From Thioalkalivibrio sp. ALJ12 (lineage in GTDB: Bacteria > Pseudomonadota > Gammaproteobacteria > Ectothiorhodospirales > Ectothiorhodospiraceae): a stretch of DNA of 64,000 bases. The notes below the pieces were generated by a model that worked only from the letters and a program-made list of their open reading frames with translations, made no database searches and was not told the origin of the DNA. Where the stretch lies: NCBI RefSeq assembly GCF_000378305.1, contig NZ_KB899538.1, forward strand, positions 124,001 to 188,000, written 5' to 3'. Positions 56,325 through 64,000 of this stretch are shown here, piece after piece. The translations under genes were made by a program, and so were the position numbers. Numbering within the stretch: the first letter of the stretch is position 1; each line of letters begins with the position of its first letter.

Positions 56325-57361
56325 CAGCTTCCTGCTCCTTGATTGGTCAATCGTGCACTGGTCGCCTGCAGCCGCTCCAGGCGCTCGCGGGCGGCACCCG
56401 AATCGATCGCCTCGGCCGCACGGCCAACGCCCGCGGCCAGCGACTCGGCGCCACCCCCGGCGTAGATCGCGGCCCCGGCGTTCAGCAGGACGATATCGCG
56501 AGCCGCGCCGGCCTGCCCCTCCAGCACCCCGCGCAGCATCGCGGCCGAGGCCTCCACGCTGTCGACCCGGATCGCGTCCAGCCCGCTCCGTGCCAGCCCG
56601 AAATCCTCGGGCACGACGGTGTACTCCTCGATCGCGCCATCCTTCAGCTCGGCCACACGCGTCGGGGCACCGATGCTGATCTCGTCCAGCCCGTCCTCGG
56701 CGTGCACCACCAGCACATGCTCGCTGCCCAGTCCCTTCAGGGCCTCGGCCAGCGGCCGCACCCAGGCATCGGAGAACACGCCCAGCACCTGATTCGGCGC
56801 CCCGGCAGGGTTGGTCAGCGGGCCCAGCACATTGAACAGCGTGCGCACGCCCAGCTCCTTGCGCGGGCCGATCGCGTGTTTCATCGCACCATGATGGGCC
56901 GGAGCAAACAGGAAGCCAACGCCGACCTCTTCGATGCAGGACCCAACCGCCTCCGGCGCCAGCCCGAGATGGATCCCCAGGTGCTCCAGCACGTCCGCGG
57001 AGCCGGACTTCGACGACACCGAGCGGTTGCCGTGCTTGGCCACCCGCACGCCACCGGCCGCCGCGACCAACGCCGAGGCGGTGGAGATATTGAAGGTGCC
57101 GGAGGCATCGCCGCCGGTGCCGCAGGTATCGACCAGCCCGGTGCGCGGGACATCCACGCGGGTCGCCAGCTCGCGCATTACACCGGCCGCCGCGCGGATC
57201 TCCTCGATGGTCTCGCCCTTCATGCGCAGGGCCACCAGCAGCCCGCCAATCTGGGCGTCGGTGGCCTCTCCGGTCATCACTAACTGCATCACGGCGGTCA
57301 TGGCCGCCTCGTCCAGGTTCTGACATTCGATCAGGGCCGCTATGGCTTGCTGCACGGTCAC
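56324..57361 (-). CDS. trpD: Anthranilate phosphoribosyltransferase
   Basis: 345 residues. The PRPP site [17 protein letters not shown] (near 83) and [21 protein letters not shown] are clear. It transfers the phosphoribosyl group to anthranilate. It is separated from trpG by about 1.8 kb, because a MITE-bounded MFS gene has been inserted. The next 66 bases upstream (57362-57427) carry its likely promoter or the normal trpG-trpD junction before the element. Confidence 0.96.
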   Translation of the reverse strand: MTVQQAIAALIECQNLDEAAMTAVMQLVMTGEATDAQIGGLLVALRMKGETIEEIRAAAGVMRELATRVDVPRTGLVDTCGTGGDASGTFNISTASALVAAAGGVRVAKHGNRSVSSKSGSADVLEHLGIHLGLAPEAVGSCIEEVGVGFLFAPAHHGAMKHAIGPRKELGVRTLFNVLGPLTNPAGAPNQVLGVFSDAWVRPLAEALKGLGSEHVLVVHAEDGLDEISIGAPTRVAELKDGAIEEYTVVPEDFGLARSGLDAIRVDSVEASAAMLRGVLEGQAGAARDIVLLNAGAAIYAGGGAESLAAGVGRAAEAIDSGAARERLERLQATSARLTNQGAGS

Positions 57362-57427
57362 AGGGCTGCTCCTGTCGGGGAATGGGGAGCGCTAGTGTAA
57401 CGCCCGCTCCCGCGCGGCACGAACCAG

Positions 57428-57707
57428 GGAAACGCTGCCCCCTATGCACACTCGCGTTGGTACCCCAGGTTTTCCGAGGCTAGGCGCGGCCCTTGCCGGT
57501 AGTGGTTCTACCGGCAAGGGCCGCAACGCAGGATCCGGGAACCTGGGGTGCCAGCCTCGAAGGGGCTCGGCCGCCCGTTTTTGATCACAACGGGCGCGGG
57601 AACAGCGTTGCGGTTCCCTTGTGCAGAATGACTGCACGGCAGTCACCGCGCCTTGTTCGCACGCAAAAGCGACTCGAGCGCGAGTGTGCATAGGGGTCAG
57701 CGTTTCC
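57428..57707. mobile_element. MITE-like inverted-repeat element, copy 2, between trpD and the MFS gene
   Basis: 280 bases, same orientation as copy 1. The terminal 29-base arms begin GGAAACGCTG and match each other in 28 of 29 positions, yet bases 11-20 of the arm differ from copies 1 and 3. Outside flanks are CCAG and CTAA, an imperfect duplication. A 15-bp stem with loop GTGGTTC lies at about 57490-57526. It contains one of the GCCCGTT palindromes at 57573-57595. The right arm supplies the stop codon of the MFS gene. Confidence 0.88.
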
Positions 57708-58896
57708 CTAATCCTCCGCCGAACCAGACAAAAGCAGCAAAGAGCCAGATGACCGCCGCACCGGCGACCAGGTGCAGCAGGACGTCATCCAGCCAGTCGA
57801 CCACGAAGAGCGTGAGCAGGGCTGCAAACCCGAGCTGAATAAAGGCCTGCATCGCCGAGGCCATACCGCGCGCCCCCGGATAGCAGTCCAGCGCCAGCAG
57901 GGTCAGCGAGGGCATCCCGAGGGCCAGGGCAAAGCTGTACAGCGCAAACGGCAGGGTCACCGCCGCCACCGAGGGTTCCGGGGCCAGCGCCGCCCAGCCC
58001 ACCAGCGCCAGCGAAATCCCGGTGAGCAGCAAGCCGATGCGGACCGTGACCTCGGGCGCCACGCGCCCGGCACTCCAGCCGGAGGCCACGCCCCCCAGCA
58101 TCAGCCCGACCACCATGGGCGCGAACAGCCACCAGAAATCGCGCTCGCCCCCGCCGAGATGGACATAGATCAGCGCAGGCGAGGCCGCGACGAACAGGAA
58201 CTTGGCCCCGAACAGGGTGGTATGCACCAGCACCGGCTGCAGGAACTGCAGGTTGCGCAACGTACCCGCATAGCGCCCCAGCACCAGCCGCGGCCGGCTG
58301 GACACGCGCCCGACCGGGGGCAGGGTCTCCGGCAGCCAGAGACGCGCGGCCAGCAACAGCACGACCCCGTAGAGCACCAGGAACGCGAACACCGACCGCC
58401 ACCCGAACGCGGACTGCAGATAGCCGCCCAGGATGGGCGCGATCGCAGGCCCCATCGCGAACATGATCGTCACAATCGCGAATACGCGCCGCGAATCGAT
58501 GGGGTCGAAACGGTCGCGCACCAGGGCACGGCTCACCACCACCCCCGCCGCCGCCGCGAAGCCCTGGCCGATCCGCAACCCGATCACTTGCCAGTACTCC
58601 ACCGCCACCACCAGCAGCGCGGATGTCGCGACATAGGCCACTAGCGCCCACAGCACGACCGGACGCCGGCCAAAGGCATCCGACAGCGGCCCGGCTACCA
58701 GCGTGGCCAGGGCAAAGGCGACCAGATAGGAGGACAGCGTCGCCTGCATCGCCGCACCGTCGACGGACAGGTCCGCGGCCATCGCCGGAAACGACGGCAG
58801 GTAGGTATCCAGCGAGAACGGCGCCAACAGCGCCAGGGGCGCGACCAGCAGCGCGAAACGCAGCCGGGTGCGGCGTTCTAGGGAAGCACTGGTCAA
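57697..58896 (-). CDS. Bcr/CflA-type MFS drug efflux transporter, ends supplied by flanking elements
   Basis: About 399 residues from a TTG at 58896 that lies inside the terminal repeat of copy 3; the frame continues back to a GTG at 58995, also inside the element. No normal start codon lies before the first helix. Twelve helices, motif A GPLSDAFGRRPVVL and the opening SLDTYLPSFPAMAADL identify the Bcr/CflA drug-efflux group. Its stop (TGA) and last residues (GLGKR) are read from the right arm of copy 2. The native start and end appear lost or displaced, so function is uncertain. Confidence 0.82.
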   Translation of the reverse strand: MTSASLERRTRLRFALLVAPLALLAPFSLDTYLPSFPAMAADLSVDGAAMQATLSSYLVAFALATLVAGPLSDAFGRRPVVLWALVAYVATSALLVVAVEYWQVIGLRIGQGFAAAAGVVVSRALVRDRFDPIDSRRVFAIVTIMFAMGPAIAPILGGYLQSAFGWRSVFAFLVLYGVVLLLAARLWLPETLPPVGRVSSRPRLVLGRYAGTLRNLQFLQPVLVHTTLFGAKFLFVAASPALIYVHLGGGERDFWWLFAPMVVGLMLGGVASGWSAGRVAPEVTVRIGLLLTGISLALVGWAALAPEPSVAAVTLPFALYSFALALGMPSLTLLALDCYPGARGMASAMQAFIQLGFAALLTLFVVDWLDDVLLHLVAGAAVIWLFAAFVWFGGGLGKR

Positions 58897-59191
58897 TGTA
58901 CGCGCCCGCGCTCGAGTCGCTTTTGCGTGCGAACAAGGCGCGGTGACCGCCGTGCAGTCATTCTGCACAAGGGAGCCGCAACGCCGTGCGCACACCCGTT
59001 TTTGATAACAACGGGCGGCCGAGCCCCCGCATTGAATAGCTTGTGGGGTTGGAGCCCCATGTTCCCCGATCCTGCGTTGCGCCCCGAATCAATCAAAAAC
59101 GGGCCGGTAGAACCACTACCCGCTGCACGATGCTCCTGGTCTCGGAAAACACGGGGCACCAACGCGGGTGCGTACATTGACCAGTGCTTCC
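58882..59191. mobile_element. MITE-like inverted-repeat element, copy 3, inverted, between the MFS gene and trpG
   Basis: 310 bases, opposite orientation to copies 1 and 2. Terminal arms begin GGAAGCACTG and match in 28 of 29 positions; CTAG is at one outer flank and CTCC at the other. It is longer because it has two GCCCGTT-type palindromes (58994-59016 and 59082-59105), one splitting the GTGGTTC stem. It ends seven bases from the trpG stop codon. The shared core includes a GTGCAG/CTGCAC hairpin seen in all copies. Confidence 0.87.
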
Positions 59192-59197
59192 CTCCGC

Positions 59198-59791
59198 TCA
59201 CGCCGGCTGGGGCAGGCGGCGCAGGAAGTTGTCGAGGAGCTCGTGCCCCTGCCGGGTCAGGATGGATTCGGGGTGGAACTGCACGCCCTCGACGTCCAGT
59301 TCACGGTGGCGCAGACCCATGATCTCGTCGCGGGTGCCATCCTCGCGCTCGGTCCAGGCGGTGACCTCCAGGCAATCGGGCAGCGAGGCCGACTCCACTA
59401 CCAGGGAGTGATAGCGCGTGGCCTCCAGCGGATTCTCGAGGCCCGCGAAGACCCCCACCCCGGTGTGATGCACCGGGGAGGTCTTGCCATGCATGATCTC
59501 GCGGGCCCGCACCACGCGCCCGCCGAACACCTGGCCAATCGCCTGATGCCCGAGACAGACCCCCAGGATCGGGATCTGCCCGGCAAAGCGGCGGATCACC
59601 TCCATCGACACCCCTGCCTCGTTCGGGGTGCAGGGCCCGGGCGAGATCATGATCCCGGCCGGTGCCAGCTCGGCGACCTGGTCGGGCGTGATCCGGTCGT
59701 TGCGGTGCACCTCGACCTCCGCCCCCAGCTCGCCCAGGTACTGGACCAGATTGAAGGTGAACGAGTCGTAGTTGTCGATCATCAGGATCAT
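59198..59791 (-). CDS. trpG: Anthranilate synthase glutamine amidotransferase subunit
   Basis: 197 residues. The catalytic Cys is in [12 protein letters not shown] (near 79) and the His-Glu pair in QFHPES (near 170). The opening [17 protein letters not shown] is typical. It delivers ammonia from glutamine to TrpE. Its ATG overlaps the stop of a small 36-codon open frame by four bases (ATGA), and the strong GGAGG site for trpG lies inside that frame. It ends seven bases before MITE copy 3. Confidence 0.97.
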   Translation of the reverse strand: MILMIDNYDSFTFNLVQYLGELGAEVEVHRNDRITPDQVAELAPAGIMISPGPCTPNEAGVSMEVIRRFAGQIPILGVCLGHQAIGQVFGGRVVRAREIMHGKTSPVHHTGVGVFAGLENPLEATRYHSLVVESASLPDCLEVTAWTEREDGTRDEIMGLRHRELDVEGVQFHPESILTRQGHELLDNFLRRLPQPA

Positions 59792-59898
59792 GCCGGGATT
59801 CCCTCCGCCGCACCGGGCCGGTACAGATCGCAGACTAGCGCGAGTGCGCCCCGCGTGCCCGACAACCGCGCTCGCGCTGCCCGTTCTGCGTCGGTCAT
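59788..59898 (-). CDS. Small ORF between trpE and trpG
   Basis: 36 codons beginning ATGACCGACGCAG, seven bases after the trpE stop and overlapping trpG by ATGA, with GAGG five bases before its ATG. The peptide starts [14 protein letters not shown], and the codon spacing looks deliberate because trpG's ribosome site lies within it. It may be a coupling or leader peptide ensuring balanced TrpE/TrpG synthesis. No homology can be claimed for so short a peptide. Confidence 0.45.
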   Translation of the reverse strand: MTDAERAARARLSGTRGALALVCDLYRPGAAEGIPA

Positions 59899-59905
59899 CA
59901 CGCCC

Positions 59906-61393
59906 TCAGCCACGGTGCCTGCGCGGCCCCAGTCCGCCCAGCGCCATCTCGGCGGCACGGACCACCGCGCGCCCCTTGTTCAGGGTCTCCTGCCACTCGT
60001 TCTCGGGCACCGAGTCATGCACCACCCCGGCACCGGCCTGGATGTGCAGCTCGCCGTCGTGCAGTACGGCCGTGCGGATCGCGATCGCGGTATCCATGTT
60101 GCCAGACCAGGAGAGGTAGCCGACCGCGCCGGAATACGGTCCGCGCTTGACCGGCTCCAGCTCGTCGATGATCTCCAGCGCGCGGATCTTCGGCGCGCCG
60201 GAGACCGTGCCGGCCGGGAAGGTCGCCCGCAGCACGTCCATCGGCGAGTGCCCCGGGGCGAGCTGGCCCTCGACGTTGGAGACGATGTGCATCACGTGCG
60301 AGTAGCGCTCGATGCTCATGGTGTCGGTCACCTCCACCGAGCCGATCTCGCAGACCCGACCAACGTCGTTGCGCCCGAGGTCGATCAGCATCAGGTGCTC
60401 GGCGCGTTCCTTCGGATCGGCCAGCAACTCGACCTCCAGCGCGCGGTCCTCCTCCTCGGTACGCCCGCGCGGGCGGGTACCGGCGATCGGACGCACGGTC
60501 ACGCGGTCATCCTCCAGCCGCACCAGGATCTCCGGCGAGGCCCCGACCACATGGTGGTCGTCCAGGTCCAGGTAGTACATGTAGGGCGACGGGTTCAGCG
60601 CCCGCAGCGCGCGGTAGAGGTTCAGCGGGGGCGCCGAGAACGGCACGCTCATGCGCTGCGCCAGCACCACCTGCATCACGTCGCCGTCCATGATGTATTC
60701 CTGCGCCCGCGCCACGGCAGCCTGGAAGCCCTCGGCCGACCAGCCCGGCACATACTCCGGCACCGCGTGCGGGTGCGGCGGGTCCTCCGGCGGTACCAGC
60801 GGCTCGCCGATCCGGCTCTCCAGCTCGTCGAGGCGTTCGGCCGCCACGGCCTGTCCGTCGGGGCGCGAGGTATCGGCATGCACCACGAGATACAGCCGCC
60901 CGGAGAGGTTGTCGTAGACCACGACCTCCTCGGAGACCATCAGCAGGATGTCCGGCAGCCCCAGCGCATCGGGCTTTTCCGGGCCCTCCAGGCGCGGCTC
61001 GATCAGGCGCACGGTCTCGAAGCCGAAGTAGCCGACCAGGCCACCGGTGAAGCGCGGCAGGCCCGGCAGCTCGGCAACCTTGAAGCGCGCCTGGTAGGCC
61101 TCGATCCAGGCCAGTGGATCGGTCTCGGTGGTCTGCTCGACCAGGTCACCGTCGGTCTCCACCGTGATGTCGTGACCGTGCACCCGCACCCGGGTCCGCG
61201 CCGGCAGGCCGATAAAAGAATAGCGGCCCCAGCGTTCCCCGCCCTGCACCGACTCGAACAGGTAGGAATACGGCCGGTTGGCCAGCTTCAGGAAGATGGA
61301 CAGCGGGGTCTCGAGATCCGCCAGGACCTCGCGCACCAGCGGGATGCGGTTATAGCCCTCGCGGGCCAGGGCGTCGAACTGTTCGGGGGTCAT
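59906..61393 (-). CDS. trpE: Anthranilate synthase component I
   Basis: 495 residues from ATG 61393 (an upstream TTG is open but AGGA favours this ATG). The chorismate-binding core has [40 protein letters not shown], and [14 protein letters not shown]. The N-terminal feedback site for tryptophan includes the LES-like LFESVQGG. It uses glutamine-derived ammonia from TrpG. It follows gph by 91 bases, in the rpe-gph-trpE order known from pseudomonads. Confidence 0.96.
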   Translation of the reverse strand: MTPEQFDALAREGYNRIPLVREVLADLETPLSIFLKLANRPYSYLFESVQGGERWGRYSFIGLPARTRVRVHGHDITVETDGDLVEQTTETDPLAWIEAYQARFKVAELPGLPRFTGGLVGYFGFETVRLIEPRLEGPEKPDALGLPDILLMVSEEVVVYDNLSGRLYLVVHADTSRPDGQAVAAERLDELESRIGEPLVPPEDPPHPHAVPEYVPGWSAEGFQAAVARAQEYIMDGDVMQVVLAQRMSVPFSAPPLNLYRALRALNPSPYMYYLDLDDHHVVGASPEILVRLEDDRVTVRPIAGTRPRGRTEEEDRALEVELLADPKERAEHLMLIDLGRNDVGRVCEIGSVEVTDTMSIERYSHVMHIVSNVEGQLAPGHSPMDVLRATFPAGTVSGAPKIRALEIIDELEPVKRGPYSGAVGYLSWSGNMDTAIAIRTAVLHDGELHIQAGAGVVHDSVPENEWQETLNKGRAVVRAAEMALGGLGPRRHRG

Positions 61394-61484
61394 CACAAGG
61401 GTTCCTGACAAGAGAGGGGCAGACGGCGCGGCAGATCAATCGCCGTTTCGCCATCGCCCCGCTGTCCGGTCCATTGCGATCATG

Positions 61485-62168
61485 TCAGGCCGCCCGGGCT
61501 GGCAGCAGTCCCGGCAGTTCGTCCAGGCGATCCAGCACGGCGTCTGGATTTTCGTCGCGGATGTCGTCGCCGTGATTGTAGCCGTAGGTCATGCAGACGA
61601 TCTGGAAGCCCGCCGCGCGCGCCGCCTTCACGTCGCTCTTCGAGTCCCCGACCATCAGCGACTCGGAGGGGTCGACACCCAGCTCGTTCGCCGCGTGCAA
61701 CAGCGGCGCCGGGTCGGGCTTTTTCTGCGGCAGGGCATCACCGGCGACCACGATCTCGAAGTCATCGAGGATGCCCTTCTCGCGCAGCAGCGGCACGGTG
61801 AAGCGCTCGGCCTTGTTGGTCACGCAGCCCAGGCGGTAACCGGCGGCCTTCAGCTGGTCCAGCCCCTCGCGCACCCCCGGGTACAGCGGCGAGCGCCCGG
61901 CGGTGTTCTCCTGGTAGATGCGCATGAACACCGGCAGGGCCCGCTCGAAGGTCTCCGGGTCCGGCTCGCCGTCGAGCGCATTGAGCAGCGCCCGCTTGAC
62001 CAGCCTCTCCACGCCGTTGCCGACCCAGTTGCGCACGGCCGCCTCGCCGCGCTCGGGCAGGCCGAGCTCGCGCATCATGGCATCCACGCTATAGGCGAGG
62101 TCCGGCACGCTGTCGATCAGCGTGCCGTCCAGGTCGATCAGGATCATGCGGGGGCGCTTCAGGGACAT
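61485..62168 (-). CDS. gph: Phosphoglycolate phosphatase
   Basis: 227 residues of the HAD superfamily. Motif I is LIDLDGTLIDSV (near 10), motif III is in VTNKAERF with the catalytic Lys further on, and motif IV is LMVGDSKSDVKAARAAG. The enzyme removes phosphate from 2-phosphoglycolate, the product of Rubisco oxygenation and DNA repair. GGAG is positioned before the ATG. The rpe-gph pair is conserved and suits an autotroph. The Rubisco genes themselves are not in this window. Confidence 0.93.
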   Translation of the reverse strand: MSLKRPRMILIDLDGTLIDSVPDLAYSVDAMMRELGLPERGEAAVRNWVGNGVERLVKRALLNALDGEPDPETFERALPVFMRIYQENTAGRSPLYPGVREGLDQLKAAGYRLGCVTNKAERFTVPLLREKGILDDFEIVVAGDALPQKKPDPAPLLHAANELGVDPSESLMVGDSKSDVKAARAAGFQIVCMTYGYNHGDDIRDENPDAVLDRLDELPGLLPARAA

Positions 62169-62185
62169 CCTGGTCTCCGGGCGAA

Positions 62186-62875
62186 TCAGGCCTTGGCCAT
62201 CTCGTCGCGCATCTGCTGGATGATGCTGTTGTAGCGGTTCGCGTCGGAGTCGCTGGACGCGCCGAAGATCGCGGAGCCGGCGACGAAGGTATCCGCACCC
62301 GCAGCCTTGATCTCGCGAATGTTGTCGGCCTTCACACCACCGTCGATCTCGAGGCGGATATCACGCCCGGATTCGTCGATCATCTTGCGCGCGGCGCGCA
62401 GCTTGTCGAGGGTGGCCGGGATGAACTTCTGGCCGCCAAAGCCCGGGTTCACCGACATCAGCAGGATCATGTCGACCTTGTCCATCACGTATTCCAGGTA
62501 GGACAGCGGGGTCGCCGGGTTGAACACCAGACCCGCCTTGCAGCCCTCGGCGTGGATCAACTGCAGGGTGCGGTCGATGTGGTCGGAGGCCTCCGGGTGG
62601 AAGGTGATGTAGCTGGCGCCGGCCTGGGCGAAGTCCGGGATGATGCGGTCCACCGGCTTGACCATCAGGTGCACGTCGATCGGCGCAGTCACGCCGTGCT
62701 TGCGCAGGGCATCGCAGACCAGCGGGCCGATGGTCAGGTTCGGCACGTAGTGGTTGTCCATCACGTCGAAGTGGACGATGTCCGCGCCGGAGGCCAGGAC
62801 GTTGTCGACTTCCTCGCCCAGACGGGCAAAGTCGGCGGAGAGGATGGACGGGGCAATGAAATCGGGTTGTGCCAT
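62186..62875 (-). CDS. rpe: Ribulose-phosphate 3-epimerase
   Basis: 229 residues from ATG 62875. The TIM-barrel blocks [54 protein letters not shown] and LEIDGGVK are diagnostic, with His and Asp metal ligands in place. It interconverts ribulose- and xylulose-5-phosphate in the pentose and Calvin cycles. It is 17 bases from gph, so co-transcription is likely. Confidence 0.97.
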   Translation of the reverse strand: MAQPDFIAPSILSADFARLGEEVDNVLASGADIVHFDVMDNHYVPNLTIGPLVCDALRKHGVTAPIDVHLMVKPVDRIIPDFAQAGASYITFHPEASDHIDRTLQLIHAEGCKAGLVFNPATPLSYLEYVMDKVDMILLMSVNPGFGGQKFIPATLDKLRAARKMIDESGRDIRLEIDGGVKADNIREIKAAGADTFVAGSAIFGASSDSDANRYNSIIQQMRDEMAKA

Positions 62876-63000
62876 GGGAAGCCTCGCAGAAATCTCTGGG
62901 ATAGCGGGACCGACCATCGGCCACGCTCTCGGAACCGCGGAACTTTACCGGATGCCGCCATGGCAGGCAAAAGGCGGCGCATGCGACAGGCCCTCCAACG

Positions 63001-63030
63001 CAAACGGGCCGGGGAAACCCCGGCCCGTCG
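63001..63030 (-). terminator. Terminator after the cytochrome c gene
   Basis: On the minus strand an 11-bp stem (ACGGGCCGGGG with CCCCGGCCCGT) around TTT, just downstream of the cytochrome stop, followed by only a short TTTG run. It separates the cytochrome gene from rpe. Confidence 0.65.
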
Positions 63031-63055
63031 GCTTGCCACTTCGCGGTTGCCTGAA

Positions 63056-63379
63056 TCAGTTGAATTCGGACTCGATGAAGGCGGCCACGTTGGCGATGTC
63101 GTCATCGCTCAGCGCCTGGGCATGCGGGCGCATCAGACCGGTATGGGAACCGACCTCTTCACCGGCGCGGTAGCGCTCGAGCTTGTCGGTCACGTATTCG
63201 GCGTCACGACCGGCCAGCGCGGGGAAGATCGCCTGCCCCTTGCCCTGTGCACCATGGCAGCTCAGGCAGGTGGACTGGTACTTGGACTGGCCAGCCTGGA
63301 TGTCGGCCGCCTGCGCGGCGGAGGACAGCATCAGCACACTCCCTGCGATCCCGGCCAGAACGAACAGCTTGGTTTTCAT
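63056..63379 (-). CDS. Periplasmic class I cytochrome c
   Basis: 107 residues with a signal peptide (cleavage near 24 at AQA-A) and one heme-binding motif CLSCH (38-42). The likely axial Met is in SHTGLMRPHAQAL near 83. The small size and single heme resemble the short cytochromes c5 or c554/c551 that carry electrons to terminal oxidases or sulfur-oxidation enzymes. GAGGAG precedes the ATG. The downstream hairpin ends the transcript. Confidence 0.93.
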   Translation of the reverse strand: MKTKLFVLAGIAGSVLMLSSAAQAADIQAGQSKYQSTCLSCHGAQGKGQAIFPALAGRDAEYVTDKLERYRAGEEVGSHTGLMRPHAQALSDDDIANVAAFIESEFN

Positions 63380-63515
63380 TGTTGTGGTCTCCTCGTTTGC
63401 AGCTCACCAACGGGGTTGCACCCCATCGTGAAGTGAACGTTAGCAGGGCTTCCCTGAACGGTTCATTAACATAAAAACCGGTAGGGAAATGCGGCCACAA
63501 GAAGGTTTGAACGGA

Positions 63516-64000
63516 TCAGCGCCCGTGCACATAGCGTTCGTCAGACCAGGTCGCCAGCCACTCCGGGCGCACCATCACCAGACCGGTGACGACCATGCCG
63601 TTGAGGACAGCCTCGGGCAGCACGAGCAGGGCCAGATAGCGCACGTAATCGCGGTAGATATCGCCCCAGGCCAGGTCGGTGAACAGCCCGTAGATCACCG
63701 CCGAGGTCAGCACCGTGGCCGCCACCGTCAGGGCCCCGCCGAGGAACGCGACCCCGTACAGGTAGATGAACATGTGGCGGGGCAGCCAGGCCTCAGTCGC
63801 CCGCAGCAGCCCCCAGGTCACAGCTACCGGAAGCACGCCCGCCAGCAGGACTGTCAGCGGAAAGGCCGCAAGCGGCAGCGCCCCCAGCAGGGCCAGTCCC
63901 GCGACCACCAGAAATACCATCAAGATCGCCAGCTGCCAGCCGAACATCAGCGTAATCGTGGCCATGCCAAGAAAGTGCAGCGCCAGGCCCTCCAGGGTCT
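63516..64000 (-). CDS. CbiM-like energy-coupling-factor permease, 5' end beyond window
   Basis: At least 161 residues, continuing past the right edge; the visible ATG at 63965 is probably internal because the frame stays open upstream with the family-like segment TLEGLALHFLG. Several helices, RHMFIYLYGVAFLGGALT and VLPEAVLNGMVVTG match the CbiM/ECF metal-transport permease group (cobalt or nickel). Since only the C-terminal part is inside the window, substrate and partner genes cannot be judged. Confidence 0.75.
   Translation of the reverse strand, partial: TLEGLALHFLGMATITLMFGWQLAILMVFLVVAGLALLGALPLAAFPLTVLLAGVLPVAVTWGLLRATEAWLPRHMFIYLYGVAFLGGALTVAATVLTSAVIYGLFTDLAWGDIYRDYVRYLALLVLPEAVLNGMVVTGLVMVRPEWLATWSDERYVHGR

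Noticed and set aside
56325-57449. An apparent trpC fusion with a long N-terminal domain
   Set aside because: The extra codons overlap trpD in another frame and read as low-complexity Gly/Arg; trpD and trpC are separate genes with TGATG overlap.

Overview
The window is high-GC, densely coded chromosomal DNA. It most resembles a halophilic or haloalkaliphilic, sulfur-oxidising gammaproteobacterium of the Thioalkalivibrio / Ectothiorhodospiraceae type. This placement is an inference from several things: very acidic proteins, a sucrose-synthesis gene pair (a known osmolyte route), DsrE-fold sulfur-relay proteins, a Coq7 ubiquinone hydroxylase, OxyR, and the gammaproteobacterial order rpe-gph-trpE-trpG-trpD-trpC-crp-osmC-speD. 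There is one tRNA (elongator Met). I see no rRNA, CRISPR array, prophage or intact transposase gene.

Layout. 1-5.6 kb: the 3' part of murU, a three-gene ECF sigma / anti-sigma-DsrE / DsrE cassette, and a GCS2-type ligase with an AstE-type deacylase. 5.6-9.7 kb: a lone 743-residue tubulin/FtsZ-superfamily protein, tRNA-Met, a [2Fe-2S] ferredoxin and a DUF481 outer-membrane protein. 9.7-18.2 kb: GlcF-like Fe-S protein, Coq7, sucrose-phosphate synthase/phosphatase with a GH100 invertase, an EAL phosphodiesterase, MsrB and an MFS transporter. 18.2-19.1 kb: a gene-free stretch built from a large imperfect inverted repeat whose arms enter the 3' ends of both flanking genes. 19.1-26.2 kb: RND efflux pair, glutathionyl-hydroquinone reductase and GshA. 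26.3-31 kb: acetolactate decarboxylase, AraC regulator, methyltransferase, truncated globin, and a secreted-protein gene broken by a small inverted-repeat element. 31-38 kb: membrane hydrolase, MtfA, FliL-like protein and an ABC-F ATPase. 38-50.7 kb: many signalling genes (GGDEF, OxyR, class III adenylate cyclase, HDOD, and a response regulator with coiled coil and membrane anchor). 50.8-64 kb: GNAT-nitrilase, SpeD, OsmC, CRP, the trp operon with rpe and gph, cytochrome c, and the start-truncated end of a CbiM-like permease.

How the genes work together. Redox and thiol defence recurs: GshA, GS-hydroquinone reductase, MsrB, OxyR, OsmC and DsrE proteins. A class III adenylate cyclase (41.5 kb) and CRP (54.8 kb) could form a cAMP pathway, and GGDEF and EAL proteins a c-di-GMP pathway.

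The most unusual features are: (1) three copies of a 268-310 bp element whose terminal and internal stems differ in sequence between copies but stay paired within each copy; (2) two of these copies, in opposite orientation, bracketing an MFS gene inside the trp operon and supplying its ends; (3) an ECF sigma factor whose anti-sigma partner is fused to a DsrE domain; and (4) the solitary tubulin-like GTPase.
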